Position numbers and translations under genes: made by a program. From the NCBI RefSeq assembly GCF_017355985.1, contig NZ_JAFIQU010000003.1, forward strand, positions 45,884 through 109,883: DNA of 64,000 nt, given 5' to 3'. The notes under the pieces were generated by a model. It was not told where the DNA came from, ran no database searches, and saw only the letters and a program-made list of their open reading frames with translations. This DNA comes from Arenibaculum pallidiluteum. GTDB taxonomy: Bacteria; Pseudomonadota; Alphaproteobacteria; Azospirillales; Azospirillaceae. The stretch's first letter is position 1. Each line of letters starts with the position of its first letter. Of the stretch, positions 29,719 through 37,901 are shown piece by piece.

Positions 29719-30666
29719 CTAACCCTCGGCCGGGTCCAGGCGGATCCAGGTCAGCTCATGCTTGTTGTGGTGCAGGTGCATCACCCGGCTGCCGGGGATC
29801 GCCATGAAGGCGCGCGTCGCCGCATGGTCCGTCGGCCCCTGGAATTTGATCGTGCATACGAAGTTCCGCGCCATTCCGGCCTCGAGCCATCCTGTGACCA
29901 GGCGCAGCAGCCGTTCCGGGTAGCAGATCACGTCCGAGCAGAGCCAGTCGACGGGCCCTGCAGAGCGGGGGTCCAGCCCGAAGGCGCTGCCGCGTTGCTC
30001 CTCGACGCGCGGCAACGCCGCCACTGCGGGGGCGAGCGGCGCCTTGTCCACCGCGATCACCCTGGCGCCGAGCTCGTGCAGGACCCAGGTCCATCCCCCC
30101 GGGCTGGCGCCGAGATCCAGGCATAGGTCGCCCGGACCCGGCTTGCGGCCGATCACGGTCAGCGCCTCCCAAAGCTTCAGATAGGCGCGGTTCGGCGGCG
30201 TCTCGCGATCCTCGACGAAGGTGACCTCGCCGTTTCTGAAGGGGCTCGAGCAGTGCGCGGCGGCGATCAGGGCGCGCTCGCCCTCGAGCATCCAGGATCC
30301 CAACGGCGCGGCCGGGGCCGGCGCCGGAAAGACCAGCGGCTTTGCCGAGACATGGGGCAGCTTCTCCTGGATCAGCGCCGCCCGCCGATGGTGGTGCAGC
30401 GGGTAGAGCGCCCAGTTCCGCTGGATCGCGCGGAGCGCACGCGCCGCTTCGCCGATGGACCCGAACGGGATGCGGACCGGGTCGTGCCAGACATTCTGCG
30501 CCCAGGCCGTGGGGCGGGCAGGGCCGGGCGCCAGCACCAGCCGGCCATGCACCGCGGCGGCATCGCCGAGTTCCGCCAGCAGCTCGTCGAGGAACCCCTC
30601 GGGCGCCAGATAGCCCGTCATGCCGAGCGGCTCCGGCCGGGGCGTGGAGGCTTCCGTATCGCTCAT
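29719..30666 (-). CDS. RlmM-like SAM-dependent RNA 2'-O-methyltransferase
   Basis: Predicted ribose methyltransferase of 315 residues with the RrmJ/FtsJ fold. The SAM motif is LCLDLGASPGGWTWVL, followed by an acidic residue in VIAVDKAPL, the aspartate of WLCSDVICYPERLL, the lysine in VCTIKFQG and the glutamate in HNKHELTWIR, which together with an upstream lysine give the K-D-K-E catalytic tetrad. An N-terminal extension of about 150 residues resembles the THUMP-like part of RlmM, which modifies C2498 of 23S rRNA. Length is slightly shorter than E. coli RlmM. The ribosome site before ATG 30666 is weak. It is divergent from the ferredoxin gene. Confidence 0.85.
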   Translation of the reverse strand: MSDTEASTPRPEPLGMTGYLAPEGFLDELLAELGDAAAVHGRLVLAPGPARPTAWAQNVWHDPVRIPFGSIGEAARALRAIQRNWALYPLHHHRRAALIQEKLPHVSAKPLVFPAPAPAAPLGSWMLEGERALIAAAHCSSPFRNGEVTFVEDRETPPNRAYLKLWEALTVIGRKPGPGDLCLDLGASPGGWTWVLHELGARVIAVDKAPLAPAVAALPRVEEQRGSAFGLDPRSAGPVDWLCSDVICYPERLLRLVTGWLEAGMARNFVCTIKFQGPTDHAATRAFMAIPGSRVMHLHHNKHELTWIRLDPAEG

Positions 30667-30733
30667 GGGGGACCCTTAGCAGAGCGCGACGCCGGGCGAC
30701 AGTCCCGGACCGGTGGGTAGGTAGTTCCCGCAA

Positions 30734-30762
30734 TTGACAGTCATTCGCAACTCGCGTAGACG
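30734..30762 (+). promoter_or_regulatory. Promoter of the bfd-like gene with possible iron-regulator site
   Basis: TTGACA at 30734-30739, 17-bp spacer, TAGACG at 30757-30762, about 30 bases before the ferredoxin start. The minus-35 region continues GTCATTCGCAA, which with the preceding CAATTGAC looks vaguely like an iron-regulator (Fur/Irr-type) site, as expected for bfd. The operator reading is speculative. Confidence 0.5.
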
Positions 30763-30791
30763 GTTCCCGATCACGCCCTTCCGGGACCGCC

Positions 30792-30998
30792 ATGTACGTC
30801 TGCATCTGCAACGCCTTCACCGAACGCCAGGTCAGGACTGCTCTCGACCAGGGCGTGCGCTCGCCGGCCGGCGTATTCCGCGCACGAAAGTGCGCCCCGC
30901 AATGCGGAAAGTGCGTCCCGACCCTGCGCCAGATGGTCGACCGCCACCAGGCGCAGAGCGTGGACGCGGAGCTTGCGCTTCCGCTCGCCGCCGAGTAG
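30792..30998 (+). CDS. bfd: Bfd-type (2Fe-2S) ferredoxin
   Basis: Bacterioferritin-associated ferredoxin, 68 residues. It delivers electrons to reduce and release iron stored in bacterioferritin. The four cluster ligands Cys4, Cys6, Cys38 and Cys41 form the diagnostic pattern C-x-C-x31-C-x2-C. The start MYVCICNAFTERQV is typical. A promoter with TTGACA and TAGACG lies upstream. The bacterioferritin gene itself is not in this window; the neighbour at 31030 is an unrelated amino-acid dehydrogenase in the opposite direction. Confidence 0.92.
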   Translation: MYVCICNAFTERQVRTALDQGVRSPAGVFRARKCAPQCGKCVPTLRQMVDRHQAQSVDAELALPLAAE

Positions 30999-31029
30999 CG
31001 GCCTCCTTCTTTCTCCCGCTCAGGCTTCC

Positions 31030-32061
31030 TCAGGCCGCCCGATGAAGCCGCTCCCGCGCCAGGTGGTCGGCGGCCACATGGGGGGCGACGCCGTCCTGCG
31101 CGGCGCGCTCGAAGACCAGGCGCAGCGTATCGCCGATGCGCGCCACATGGGCGAAGGCGCGCTCGCGGTCGTAGCCGCCGCGCTCGTGGCTGATGTTGAT
31201 GACGCCGCCGGCATTGATCACGTAATCCGGGGCGTAGAGGATGCCGCGCTCGGCCAGCAGCGCGCCGTGCCGGGGCTCGGCGAGCTGGTTGTTCGCGGCG
31301 CCCGCCACGACTGCGACCTTCAGGCGGGGCACCGTCCCGTCGTTGATCACCGCGCCCAGCGCGCAGGGTGCGAAGACATCGGCCTCCACGTCGTAGATGG
31401 CTTCCGGCGCGACCACCGTGGCGCCCAGGCTTTCCGCCGCTTCCCGCGTGCGCTCGTCGTCGATGTCTGTGACCGTCAGCCGGGCGCCGTTCCGGGCCAG
31501 GTGACCGCAGAGCTGCCGGCCCACATGGCCCAGCCCCTGGACCGCCACGCGCAGCCCGTCGAGGCTGTTGCGCCGCAGCTTGTGGTCGACCGCCGCCCGC
31601 AGGCCCTGGAACACGCCCCAGGCCGTCGCCGGCGACGGATCGCCGCTGCCCTCGGCCAGCCCTGCGACATGCGCCGTCTGGCCGCGGATCTCCGCCATGT
31701 CCTCGACCGTGGTGCCGACATCCTCGGCGATCACGTAGCGGCCGCACAGCCGCTCGACGGCGCGCCCCATCGCGGCCATCAGGGCCGGCGTCTTGCCCGT
31801 GCGCGGGCAGCCGAGGATCACCGACTTGCCGCCGCCGAAGGGCAGGTCGGCCAGGGCGTTCTTGTAGCTCATTCCGCGCGACAGCCGCAGGACGTCGCGC
31901 ACCGCCTCGTCCTCGCTGCCGTAGCGCCACATGCGGCAGCCGCCCAACGCGGGCCCGCGCGCCGTGTCGTGGATCGCGATGACGGCGCGCAGCCCGGTCT
32001 GCCGATCCGTCACGAAGGCGACCTGCTCGTGCCCGTCGAAATCCAGCTTCTCGAAGACCAT
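31030..32061 (-). CDS. Leucine dehydrogenase (Glu/Leu/Phe/Val family)
   Basis: NAD-dependent oxidative deamination of branched-chain or related amino acids to the 2-keto acid, probably catabolic. The 343-residue protein has GPALGGCRMW, the catalytic lysines 67 and 79 in SYKNAL and FGGGKSV, YVIAEDVGT, a Rossmann domain with VQGLGHVGRQL and an aspartate in TVTDIDDERT selecting NAD, and the C-terminal VINAGGVINISHE. Size and motifs fit leucine rather than hexameric glutamate dehydrogenase. ATG 32061 has AAAAGGAA upstream. It is convergent with bfd and divergent from the small protein at 32387. Confidence 0.93.
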   Translation of the reverse strand: MVFEKLDFDGHEQVAFVTDRQTGLRAVIAIHDTARGPALGGCRMWRYGSEDEAVRDVLRLSRGMSYKNALADLPFGGGKSVILGCPRTGKTPALMAAMGRAVERLCGRYVIAEDVGTTVEDMAEIRGQTAHVAGLAEGSGDPSPATAWGVFQGLRAAVDHKLRRNSLDGLRVAVQGLGHVGRQLCGHLARNGARLTVTDIDDERTREAAESLGATVVAPEAIYDVEADVFAPCALGAVINDGTVPRLKVAVVAGAANNQLAEPRHGALLAERGILYAPDYVINAGGVINISHERGGYDRERAFAHVARIGDTLRLVFERAAQDGVAPHVAADHLARERLHRAA

Positions 32062-32386
32062 GGTCCGTTCCTTTTGCTGCGCCGCGACAATACTGATGAA
32101 GTTCGCGCGGAGATCTGCTGGATGAAACCGATGCAGCGAGGGTTGTTCAAATCTGAATCCGGTTTTCGTGTGAAAGAAGTACAGTTACTTTGAGGTGACG
32201 GATGTTGTACTGTCGTGTTGTGGGGACTGTTGTTGGGGCAAGCAAATTTCGCGCTGCCGGCGGGAACCAAGATGCCTTCCCGGGGTTTGCGTCTTGCGCA
32301 GCCTTGCAGGCGATGGCGCGCTTCTTGCTAGAGAGATCCCAGAGCATGACTGTCCCGGATCGCGGGCCCTCGGCCCGGAGGAGCGC
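32062..32386. promoter_or_regulatory. Divergent regulatory gap (leucine dehydrogenase / small protein)
   Basis: This 325-bp region is visibly less GC-rich than its surroundings, with GTACAGTTACTTTGAGG around 32178 and TGTTGTACTGTCGTGTTGT around 32203, as expected for promoters on both strands. A reading frame starting at 32195 runs into the small gene, but its cysteine-rich translation has no homology pattern. I could not choose exact minus-10 and minus-35 elements. Confidence 0.4.
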
Positions 32387-32689
32387 ATGGACATGCGACG
32401 TGACCGTTACCTGACCGACGCCACCACCGCCCTGGCCGAGGCTGCCGGCCGGCTCGACCGACTCCAGGCGCGGGTGCAAAGGGTACGCGGGATCGACCGC
32501 CGCGCCTGGCAGCACGAGCTCGACCTGCTGCGTGGCGGATGCAACCGCGTCGCGGCGCGGATCGAGGATGTCCGGCGCGCGCCGGAGGATGCCTGGCAAA
32601 CCGCCCGACTGCACACGGATACGGCACTGTCCGGTCTGATCGCCGGGCTGGACCGGCTCGAAGGCCTGATCACGCCGCTTGCGGCCTAG
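32387..32689 (+). CDS. Small helical protein, unknown function
   Basis: A 100-residue, highly helical, charged protein (MDMRRDRYLTDATTALAEAA, then RLDRLQARVQRVRGIDRRA and HTDTALSGLIAGLDRLEGL) with heptad-like spacing suggesting a coiled coil. No signal peptide or membrane segment, and no family recognised. ATG 32387 has CGGAGGAG just upstream, a strong site, which is why I prefer it to the longer frame from 32195. It is divergent from leucine dehydrogenase. Confidence 0.65.
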   Translation: MDMRRDRYLTDATTALAEAAGRLDRLQARVQRVRGIDRRAWQHELDLLRGGCNRVAARIEDVRRAPEDAWQTARLHTDTALSGLIAGLDRLEGLITPLAA

Positions 32690-32823
32690 GCGGAGCTCCG
32701 CCCTGGCCGGAAGTCAGAGCGCTTCGGTATGGCGCCGCTGTCCTTCGTCTGATGGAGGCAGGCGCCGCCTCGTCCTATAGTCCCATTCCCGCCGCGTCGG
32801 CGGTCCCGAAGAAGGAGGCTGCG

Positions 32824-33045
32824 ATGGCGATCCAACCCGGCGAGTGCTTCGCGCAGGTCGGCGTCTTCCATTCCGGCCTCTGGCGCGTGGTCGACATCCT
32901 GCGGCCGGCGGGCTGCGCCGCGCCTCATGCCCGGATCGCCCGCGTCGACTATCCGATCGACCGCAAGACGGTTTCGCTGGCAGCGCTCAGCGACCCGCGC
33001 TTCTACCGCCATCAGGCGCCGCTGCCCGGCAACCTTCCCGCCTGA
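32824..33045 (+). CDS. Small hypothetical protein, 73 residues
   Basis: A 73-residue protein starting MAIQPGECFAQVG, with a beta-rich N-terminal half (VFHSGLWRVVDILRP) and LAALSDPRFYRHQ near the end. GAAGGAGG six bases before ATG 32824 and a TATAGT minus-10 at 32776-32781 support expression. The pattern VGxxxxGLWRVxxI...ARI resembles small uncharacterised proteins of Rhodospirillales, but I cannot name a family. It is convergent with the cupin gene, only six bases apart. Confidence 0.65.
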   Translation: MAIQPGECFAQVGVFHSGLWRVVDILRPAGCAAPHARIARVDYPIDRKTVSLAALSDPRFYRHQAPLPGNLPA

Positions 33046-33051
33046 GCGGCC

Positions 33052-33561
33052 TCAGCCGCGGTGGATTGGGTCCACCCAGGCGACTTCCTCCACCGTCTCC
33101 GCCGCCTCGATGTCCAGGTTCACCACGACCGCCTCCTGGTCGCTGCGAACCAGGACGCATTCCAGCGGCTCCTCCGTGCTGGCGTTGATCTCCTGGTGGG
33201 GGACGTAGGGCGGCACGTAGATGAAGTCGCCGGGTCCCGCCTCGGCCGTGAACTCCAGATGTTCGCCCCAGCGCATCCGTGCCCGGCCGCGGACGACGTA
33301 GATCACGCTTTCCAGCGCGCCGTGGTGGTGCGCCCCCGTCTTGGCGTTGGGATGGATCGTGACCGTCCCGGCCCAGATCTTCTGGGCTCCGACGCGGGCC
33401 GCGTTGATGGCGGCCGCCCGGTTCATGCCGGGCGTCTGGGCCGTGTTCGGGTCCAGGCTGTTCCCGGGGATCACCTTGACCCCGTGGTCGCGCCAGTCGA
33501 CAGGCGCGTGGTCATGCCCGTCGCCGTGTTCATGGTCATGATCTCGATCGTTTCCCGGCAT
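33052..33561 (-). CDS. Cupin-domain protein with histidine-rich N-terminus
   Basis: Single-domain cupin, 169 residues, with unknown substrate. The first 26 residues are rich in histidine and aspartate (DRDHDHEHGDGHDHAP), a likely metal-binding tail. The cupin motif 1 is GAHHHGALESVIYVVRGRARMRWG and motif 2 is GDFIYVPPYVPHQEIN; the histidines and glutamate are conserved, so a metal should bind. An upstream GGGAGAC supports ATG 33561. It is convergent with the gene at 32824 and 30 bp after the CNNM gene in the same direction, so they may share a transcript. Confidence 0.85.
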   Translation of the reverse strand: MPGNDRDHDHEHGDGHDHAPVDWRDHGVKVIPGNSLDPNTAQTPGMNRAAAINAARVGAQKIWAGTVTIHPNAKTGAHHHGALESVIYVVRGRARMRWGEHLEFTAEAGPGDFIYVPPYVPHQEINASTEEPLECVLVRSDQEAVVVNLDIEAAETVEEVAWVDPIHRG

Positions 33562-33590
33562 GTTCCCGTCTCCCTGCGCGGTTCCGCCCG

Positions 33591-34904
33591 TCAGAGCAGG
33601 TGCCCGTCCTCCTCGGGCGGCGGAGGCGGACAGATCAGCACCTTGTCCACCCGCCGGCCGTCCATGTCGATGACCTCGAAGCGGACGCCTTCCCAGACGA
33701 AGGCGTCGGTCGGCTTCGGAATGCGTCCCAGCCGGCGCAGCACGAACCCGGCAAGGGTGTGGAAGTCGTCCTCACCCCGCATGTTGCGCAGGGACAGGCG
33801 CGCCTCGACCTCGTCGATGGGCAGCATGCCGTCCACCAGCCAGGTGCCGTCCTCGCGGCGGACGACGCCGGGCTCGTCCTCGCGGCCGAGCTCCGGCAGC
33901 TCGCCGGCGATGGCCTCCAGGATGTCGGTGACGGTGGCCAGGCCCTCGACCGAGCCGTACTCGTCGACGACCACCGCCATGTGGACGCCCGACTGGCGGA
34001 ACAGCTCCAGCAGGCGCAGCACCGGGGTCCCGTCATGGACGACCAGCGGCTTGGTCAGGGCGGCGCGGAGGTCGAAGGGCTTTCCCGCCAGCGCCGCGTC
34101 CAGCAGCGCCTTGGTGTGAACGATCCCCAGCACCTCGTCCAGGTCGCCGCGGCAGACGGGAAGGCGGGAATGGGCGCCCTCGGCGATCTCGCGGCGGATC
34201 AGGTCCGGATCGTCCTCGATGTCCAGCCAGACCACGTCCGGGCGCGGGGTCATGATGCCGCGCACGGTGCGGTCGGCGAGGCGCAGCACGCTCTCGATCA
34301 GCTCCCGCTCCTCAGGCGCGAAGACGCCGCTCTCCGTGCCCTCGGCGATCATGGTCTTCACCTCCTCCTCGGTGACCGTCGACTCCTTCTCGGAGCGCAG
34401 GCCGAGGACACGCATGACCAAGTCGGTGGAGATGCCGAGGAACCAGACGACGGGGCTGGCGATGCGCGCGATCAGCGCCATGGGCCTGGCCACCAGCGCC
34501 GCGATCGGCTCGGCATTCGCCAGCGCGAAGCGCTTGGGCACGAGCTCGCCGATGATCAGGGACAGGTAGGTGATGGCTATGACCACCAGGGCGATCGACA
34601 GGCCGTCGGCATAGGGGGCGAGCGGCGGCACGTCGCGGAGCCATACAGCCAGGTACCCCGCGAGGGTGGCGCCGCCGTAGGCGCCGGCCAGCACGCCGAC
34701 CAGGCTGATGCCGATCTGCACGGTCGAGAGCAGGCGGCTGGGATCCTCGGCAAGCGCCATCGCGACGCGCGCGCCGCGGCTTCCTTCATCGGCCATCTGC
34801 TGGAGACGCGCGCGACGGGCCGAGACCAGGGCAAGTTCGGACATGGCAAAGAAGCCGTTCAGCATGATCAGCAGAACGACCACCAGCAGTTCCCACAGGA
34901 ACAT
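33591..34904 (-). CDS. CNNM/CBS-domain transporter-like protein (hemolysin C/CorC type)
   Basis: Membrane protein of 437 residues, probably an ion (magnesium or cobalt) export or regulatory component. The N-terminal CNNM (DUF21) part has about four helices, with LLVVVLLIMLNGFFAMSELA, QIGISLVGVLAGAYGGATLA and ITYLSLIIGELVPKR. Then come two CBS domains (IMTPRPDVVWLDIED; VVVDEYGSVEGLATVTDILE) and a C-terminal CorC-associated domain (DGMLPIDEVEARLSL, LAGFVLRRLGRIP). ATG 34904 has AAGGGGAT six bases upstream; earlier in-frame ATGs give a hydrophilic leader without family support. The neighbour downstream is the cupin. Confidence 0.92.
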   Translation of the reverse strand: MFLWELLVVVLLIMLNGFFAMSELALVSARRARLQQMADEGSRGARVAMALAEDPSRLLSTVQIGISLVGVLAGAYGGATLAGYLAVWLRDVPPLAPYADGLSIALVVIAITYLSLIIGELVPKRFALANAEPIAALVARPMALIARIASPVVWFLGISTDLVMRVLGLRSEKESTVTEEEVKTMIAEGTESGVFAPEERELIESVLRLADRTVRGIMTPRPDVVWLDIEDDPDLIRREIAEGAHSRLPVCRGDLDEVLGIVHTKALLDAALAGKPFDLRAALTKPLVVHDGTPVLRLLELFRQSGVHMAVVVDEYGSVEGLATVTDILEAIAGELPELGREDEPGVVRREDGTWLVDGMLPIDEVEARLSLRNMRGEDDFHTLAGFVLRRLGRIPKPTDAFVWEGVRFEVIDMDGRRVDKVLICPPPPPEEDGHLL

Positions 34905-35083
34905 CCGATCCCCTTGCATCGCCTCGATTCCGTGCAGACCAGCACGGCAAAGGACCGCGTGCAAGCCCCGATTGAGGCGGATTGGGCGGCGCCGCGCCGT
35001 CCGCCGCCGCGCTGTCGCGCCGCTTCCGTCTCGCGCGGTACGGCCTTAGGATCGGCCGCACCGTCCATCCCGCCGAGCTTCCC

Positions 35084-37177
35084 GTGCCAGACGCCGCAGT
35101 TCCAGATACCGCCCTGCCCGAGGCCGCATCCCCCGTCTTCGTGCCCTCGGTCTGCCCCCACGACTGCCCCAGCACCTGCGCGCTCGAGGTCGAGAAGCTC
35201 GGGCCCGGGCGCATCGGGCGGGTGCGCGGAGCGGCGGACAACTCCTACACCGCGGGCGTCGTCTGCGCGAAGGTCGCCCGCTACGCGGAGCGGGTGCACC
35301 ACCCGGACCGGCTGACCGTTCCGCTGCTGCGCGTGGGCGCCAAGGGCGAGGGGCGCTGGCGCGAGGCGTCATGGGACGAGGCGCTGGACCTGGTCGCGGC
35401 CCGGCTGCGGGAGGCCGCCGAGCGGCACGGGGCCGAGACCGTCTGGCCCTACAGCTACGCGGGCACCATGGGGCTGGTCCAGCGCGACGGGATCCTGCGG
35501 CTGACCCATGCCATGGGCTGGTCCCGGCAGAAGCGGACGATCTGCACGGCGCTTGCCGACGCCGGCTGGCTCGCGGGGCACGGGGTGAAGCGCGGGGCCG
35601 ACCCGCGGGAGATCGCGGAGAGCGACCTGATCGTGGTCTGGGGCGGCAATCCCGTGGGAACCCAGGTCAACGTGATGACGCACGTGACCCGGGCGCGGAA
35701 GACGCGCGGGGCCAGGCTCGTGGTCGTCGATCCCTACCGGACCGGCACGGCCGAGGCTGCCGACCTGCACCTGATGCCCCGGCCGGGCACCGACGGGGCG
35801 CTCGCCTGCGCGGTGATGCACGTGCTCTTCCGCGACGGCCTGGCCGACCGCGAGTACATGGCGCGCCATGCCAGCGGGGCCGAGGAGCTGGAGCGGCACC
35901 TGGCCACGCGCGACCCGGCCTGGGCCGAGGGCATCACCGGCATTCCCGCGGCCGAGATCGAGGCCTTCGCCCGTCTCTACGGCGAAACCCCGCGCAGCTT
36001 CCTGCGCCTCGGCTATGGCTTCTCGCGCTCGCGCAACGGCGCGGCGCAGATGCATGCCGTGACCTGCCTGCCCGTGGTCACCGGGGCCTGGGCGCATCGC
36101 GGCGGCGGGGCGCTGTACGCGAACGCGGCGATCTTCCACATCGACAAGCGGCTGATCGAGGGCGCGGACCTGATCGATCCCGCGACCCGTGTCCTGGACA
36201 TGTGCGAGATCGGGCCGGTCCTCGCCGGCGACCCGGCGGCACTGGGTGGAGGGCCTCCGGTCACCGCGATGATCGTCCAGAGCTGCAATCCCGCCGATGT
36301 CGCCCCGGAGTCCGGCCTGGTCCGCAGCGGGCTGATGCGCGACGACCTGTTCCTTTGCGTGCATGAGCAGTTCATGACGGAGACCGCGCGCCTTGCCGAC
36401 GTGGTGCTGCCGGCCACCATGATGATCGAGCACGACGACCTCTACACTGCGGGAGGGCAGGTCCACCTGCAGGTCGCCCTGCGCCAGATCGACCCGCCGG
36501 GCGAGTGCCGGGAGAACCATGAGCTGGTCTGCGCGCTGGCGGCGCGGCTGGGGGCGGAGCATCCGGGCTTCCGGATGAGCGCCCGGGAGATCGCCGACGC
36601 GACGCTGCGCGCGTCGGGCTGGCCCGACATGGAGACCATGGCGCGGCTGCGCTGGGTCGATGCGATGGAGGGCGTGGATTCCAAGTTCGCCAGGGGCTTC
36701 GGCTTCCCGGACGGACGCTTCCGGTTCCGGGCCGACTGGGCGGCGCTGGGGCCGCAGGCGGCGGGGCTGCCGGAGCTGCCGGACCATGCGCCGCTGATCG
36801 AGGCGGCCGATGCGGAGCACCCGTTCCGCCTGATCACCCCGCCGGCGCGCCAGTTCCTGAACTCCAGCTTCACGGAGACGCCGGGCTCGCGCCGCCGCGA
36901 GGGTCGCCCGACGGTCCTCGTCCATCCCGAGGACTGCGCCCGTCTGGGGCTCACCGAGGGAAGGCTTGTGCAGCTCGGCAACCGGCGGGGCGTCGTGCGC
37001 CTGCATGCGCGCCCCTTCGACGGCGTCCGGCCGGGGGTGCTGGTGGTCGAGGGCATTTGGCCGGCGGAGGCTTTCCCCGGCGGGGTCGGCATCAACGTGC
37101 TGATCGGGTCGGATCCGGCGCCGCCCAACGGCGGCGGCGCCTTCCATGACGCCGCCGTCTGGCTGCGTCCGGACTGA
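35084..37177 (+). CDS. Molybdopterin oxidoreductase (DMSO-reductase family)
   Basis: Molybdenum enzyme with one [4Fe-4S] cluster, about 697 residues from GTG 35084; the start is uncertain because no strong ribosome site is seen and the frame is open to 34982. The cluster ligands Cys24, Cys28, Cys32 and Cys61 fit C-x3-C-x3-C-x28-C. Later features are KRTICTALADAGW near the metal site, IVVWGGNPVGTQVN, VDPYRTGTA, FLRLGYGFSRSRNGAAQMH and a C-terminal molybdopterin dinucleotide-binding domain (LITPPARQFLNSSFTE). There is no twin-arginine signal, so it is cytoplasmic. Substrate unknown; no partner subunit or chaperone gene is adjacent. It is divergent from the CNNM gene. Confidence 0.9.
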   Translation: MPDAAVPDTALPEAASPVFVPSVCPHDCPSTCALEVEKLGPGRIGRVRGAADNSYTAGVVCAKVARYAERVHHPDRLTVPLLRVGAKGEGRWREASWDEALDLVAARLREAAERHGAETVWPYSYAGTMGLVQRDGILRLTHAMGWSRQKRTICTALADAGWLAGHGVKRGADPREIAESDLIVVWGGNPVGTQVNVMTHVTRARKTRGARLVVVDPYRTGTAEAADLHLMPRPGTDGALACAVMHVLFRDGLADREYMARHASGAEELERHLATRDPAWAEGITGIPAAEIEAFARLYGETPRSFLRLGYGFSRSRNGAAQMHAVTCLPVVTGAWAHRGGGALYANAAIFHIDKRLIEGADLIDPATRVLDMCEIGPVLAGDPAALGGGPPVTAMIVQSCNPADVAPESGLVRSGLMRDDLFLCVHEQFMTETARLADVVLPATMMIEHDDLYTAGGQVHLQVALRQIDPPGECRENHELVCALAARLGAEHPGFRMSAREIADATLRASGWPDMETMARLRWVDAMEGVDSKFARGFGFPDGRFRFRADWAALGPQAAGLPELPDHAPLIEAADAEHPFRLITPPARQFLNSSFTETPGSRRREGRPTVLVHPEDCARLGLTEGRLVQLGNRRGVVRLHARPFDGVRPGVLVVEGIWPAEAFPGGVGINVLIGSDPAPPNGGGAFHDAAVWLRPD

Positions 37178-37212
37178 CGCCAGGGGGCGCGGCCTCCGCG
37201 GGAGGCGCGGCC

Positions 37213-37617
37213 TCAGCCGGGCCGGTGCAGCAGCATCGCCACGTGGCGGACCAGCGCGCTGGTGTCCACGGGCTTCTGGAGCAGGACCGTCGGCGCGCCA
37301 TCGCGGCCGAGATCGCCGGCCTCCTCGAGCAGGCCGCTGACGACGACGATCGGCAGGTCCGGGTGTCGCGCGCGCATGCGCTGGGCAAGCTCCCGGCCGG
37401 TCATTCCGGGCATGCGGAGGTCTGTCACCAGGAGATCGGCCGGGAGCCGCGCGTCGATCTCCAGCGCCTTCTCGCCGTTGATGGCCAGCGTGACGCGGTA
37501 GCCTTCCTCGGCGAGGACGTCCTCGAACAGCGCACCGATGGCCCAGTCATCTTCGACGAGGAGGACGTGCGGGGAGACGGAAGGGGCTGGGGCTTCGGTC
37601 ATCGGGCTTGGCGTCAT
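37213..37617 (-). CDS. Single-domain response regulator
   Basis: Receiver protein of 134 residues without an output domain. Acidic residues Glu22, Asp23 and Asp24, phospho-acceptor Asp66 in LLVTDLRMPGM, a threonine/serine in VVVSGL and the conserved lysine in LLQKPVD are all present. It should be phosphorylated by a histidine kinase not encoded here and act by protein contact, as do CheY- and DivK-like proteins. ATG 37617 is chosen; ATG 37602 is an alternative and neither has a strong ribosome site. It is convergent with the molybdenum enzyme and divergent from galU. Confidence 0.88.
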   Translation of the reverse strand: MTPSPMTEAPAPSVSPHVLLVEDDWAIGALFEDVLAEEGYRVTLAINGEKALEIDARLPADLLVTDLRMPGMTGRELAQRMRARHPDLPIVVVSGLLEEAGDLGRDGAPTVLLQKPVDTSALVRHVAMLLHRPG

Positions 37618-37738
37618 GGCCTGCGCGGTCGTCCGCGGGTTAGGCGAGATGGCATGGCCGTGTCGGCTTGTCCAGTCGGCCGAACAGCAAGGGCGCGTGC
37701 GGCGCGGCATACGGGCCACCCCGACGGGACGGTGCCTT

Positions 37739-37801
37739 CTACCTACCCGGGATCGACGCCTGCGGCCAAATCGCGCCTCCGGCGTCCGCATGGGTAGGTT
37801 G
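37739..37801. promoter_or_regulatory. Inverted pair of GGGTAGGT motifs upstream of galU
   Basis: CTACCTACCC at 37739-37748 and GGGTAGGTTG at 37792-37801 face each other across 43 bp in the divergent gap between the response regulator and galU. The same decamer GGGTAGGTAG recurs at 30715-30724 in the bfd upstream region. It could be an operator, but chance is not excluded. Confidence 0.3.
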
Positions 37802-37901
37802 CGACCCGCTCTGGCGTTGTGGCACAAGTCGTCGCCAGCGGGCAGTGCCTTGAAGGACAAGGGTTTGTCCCGCGCTGACGATCGATGACGAAGTGAGCGA
37901 G

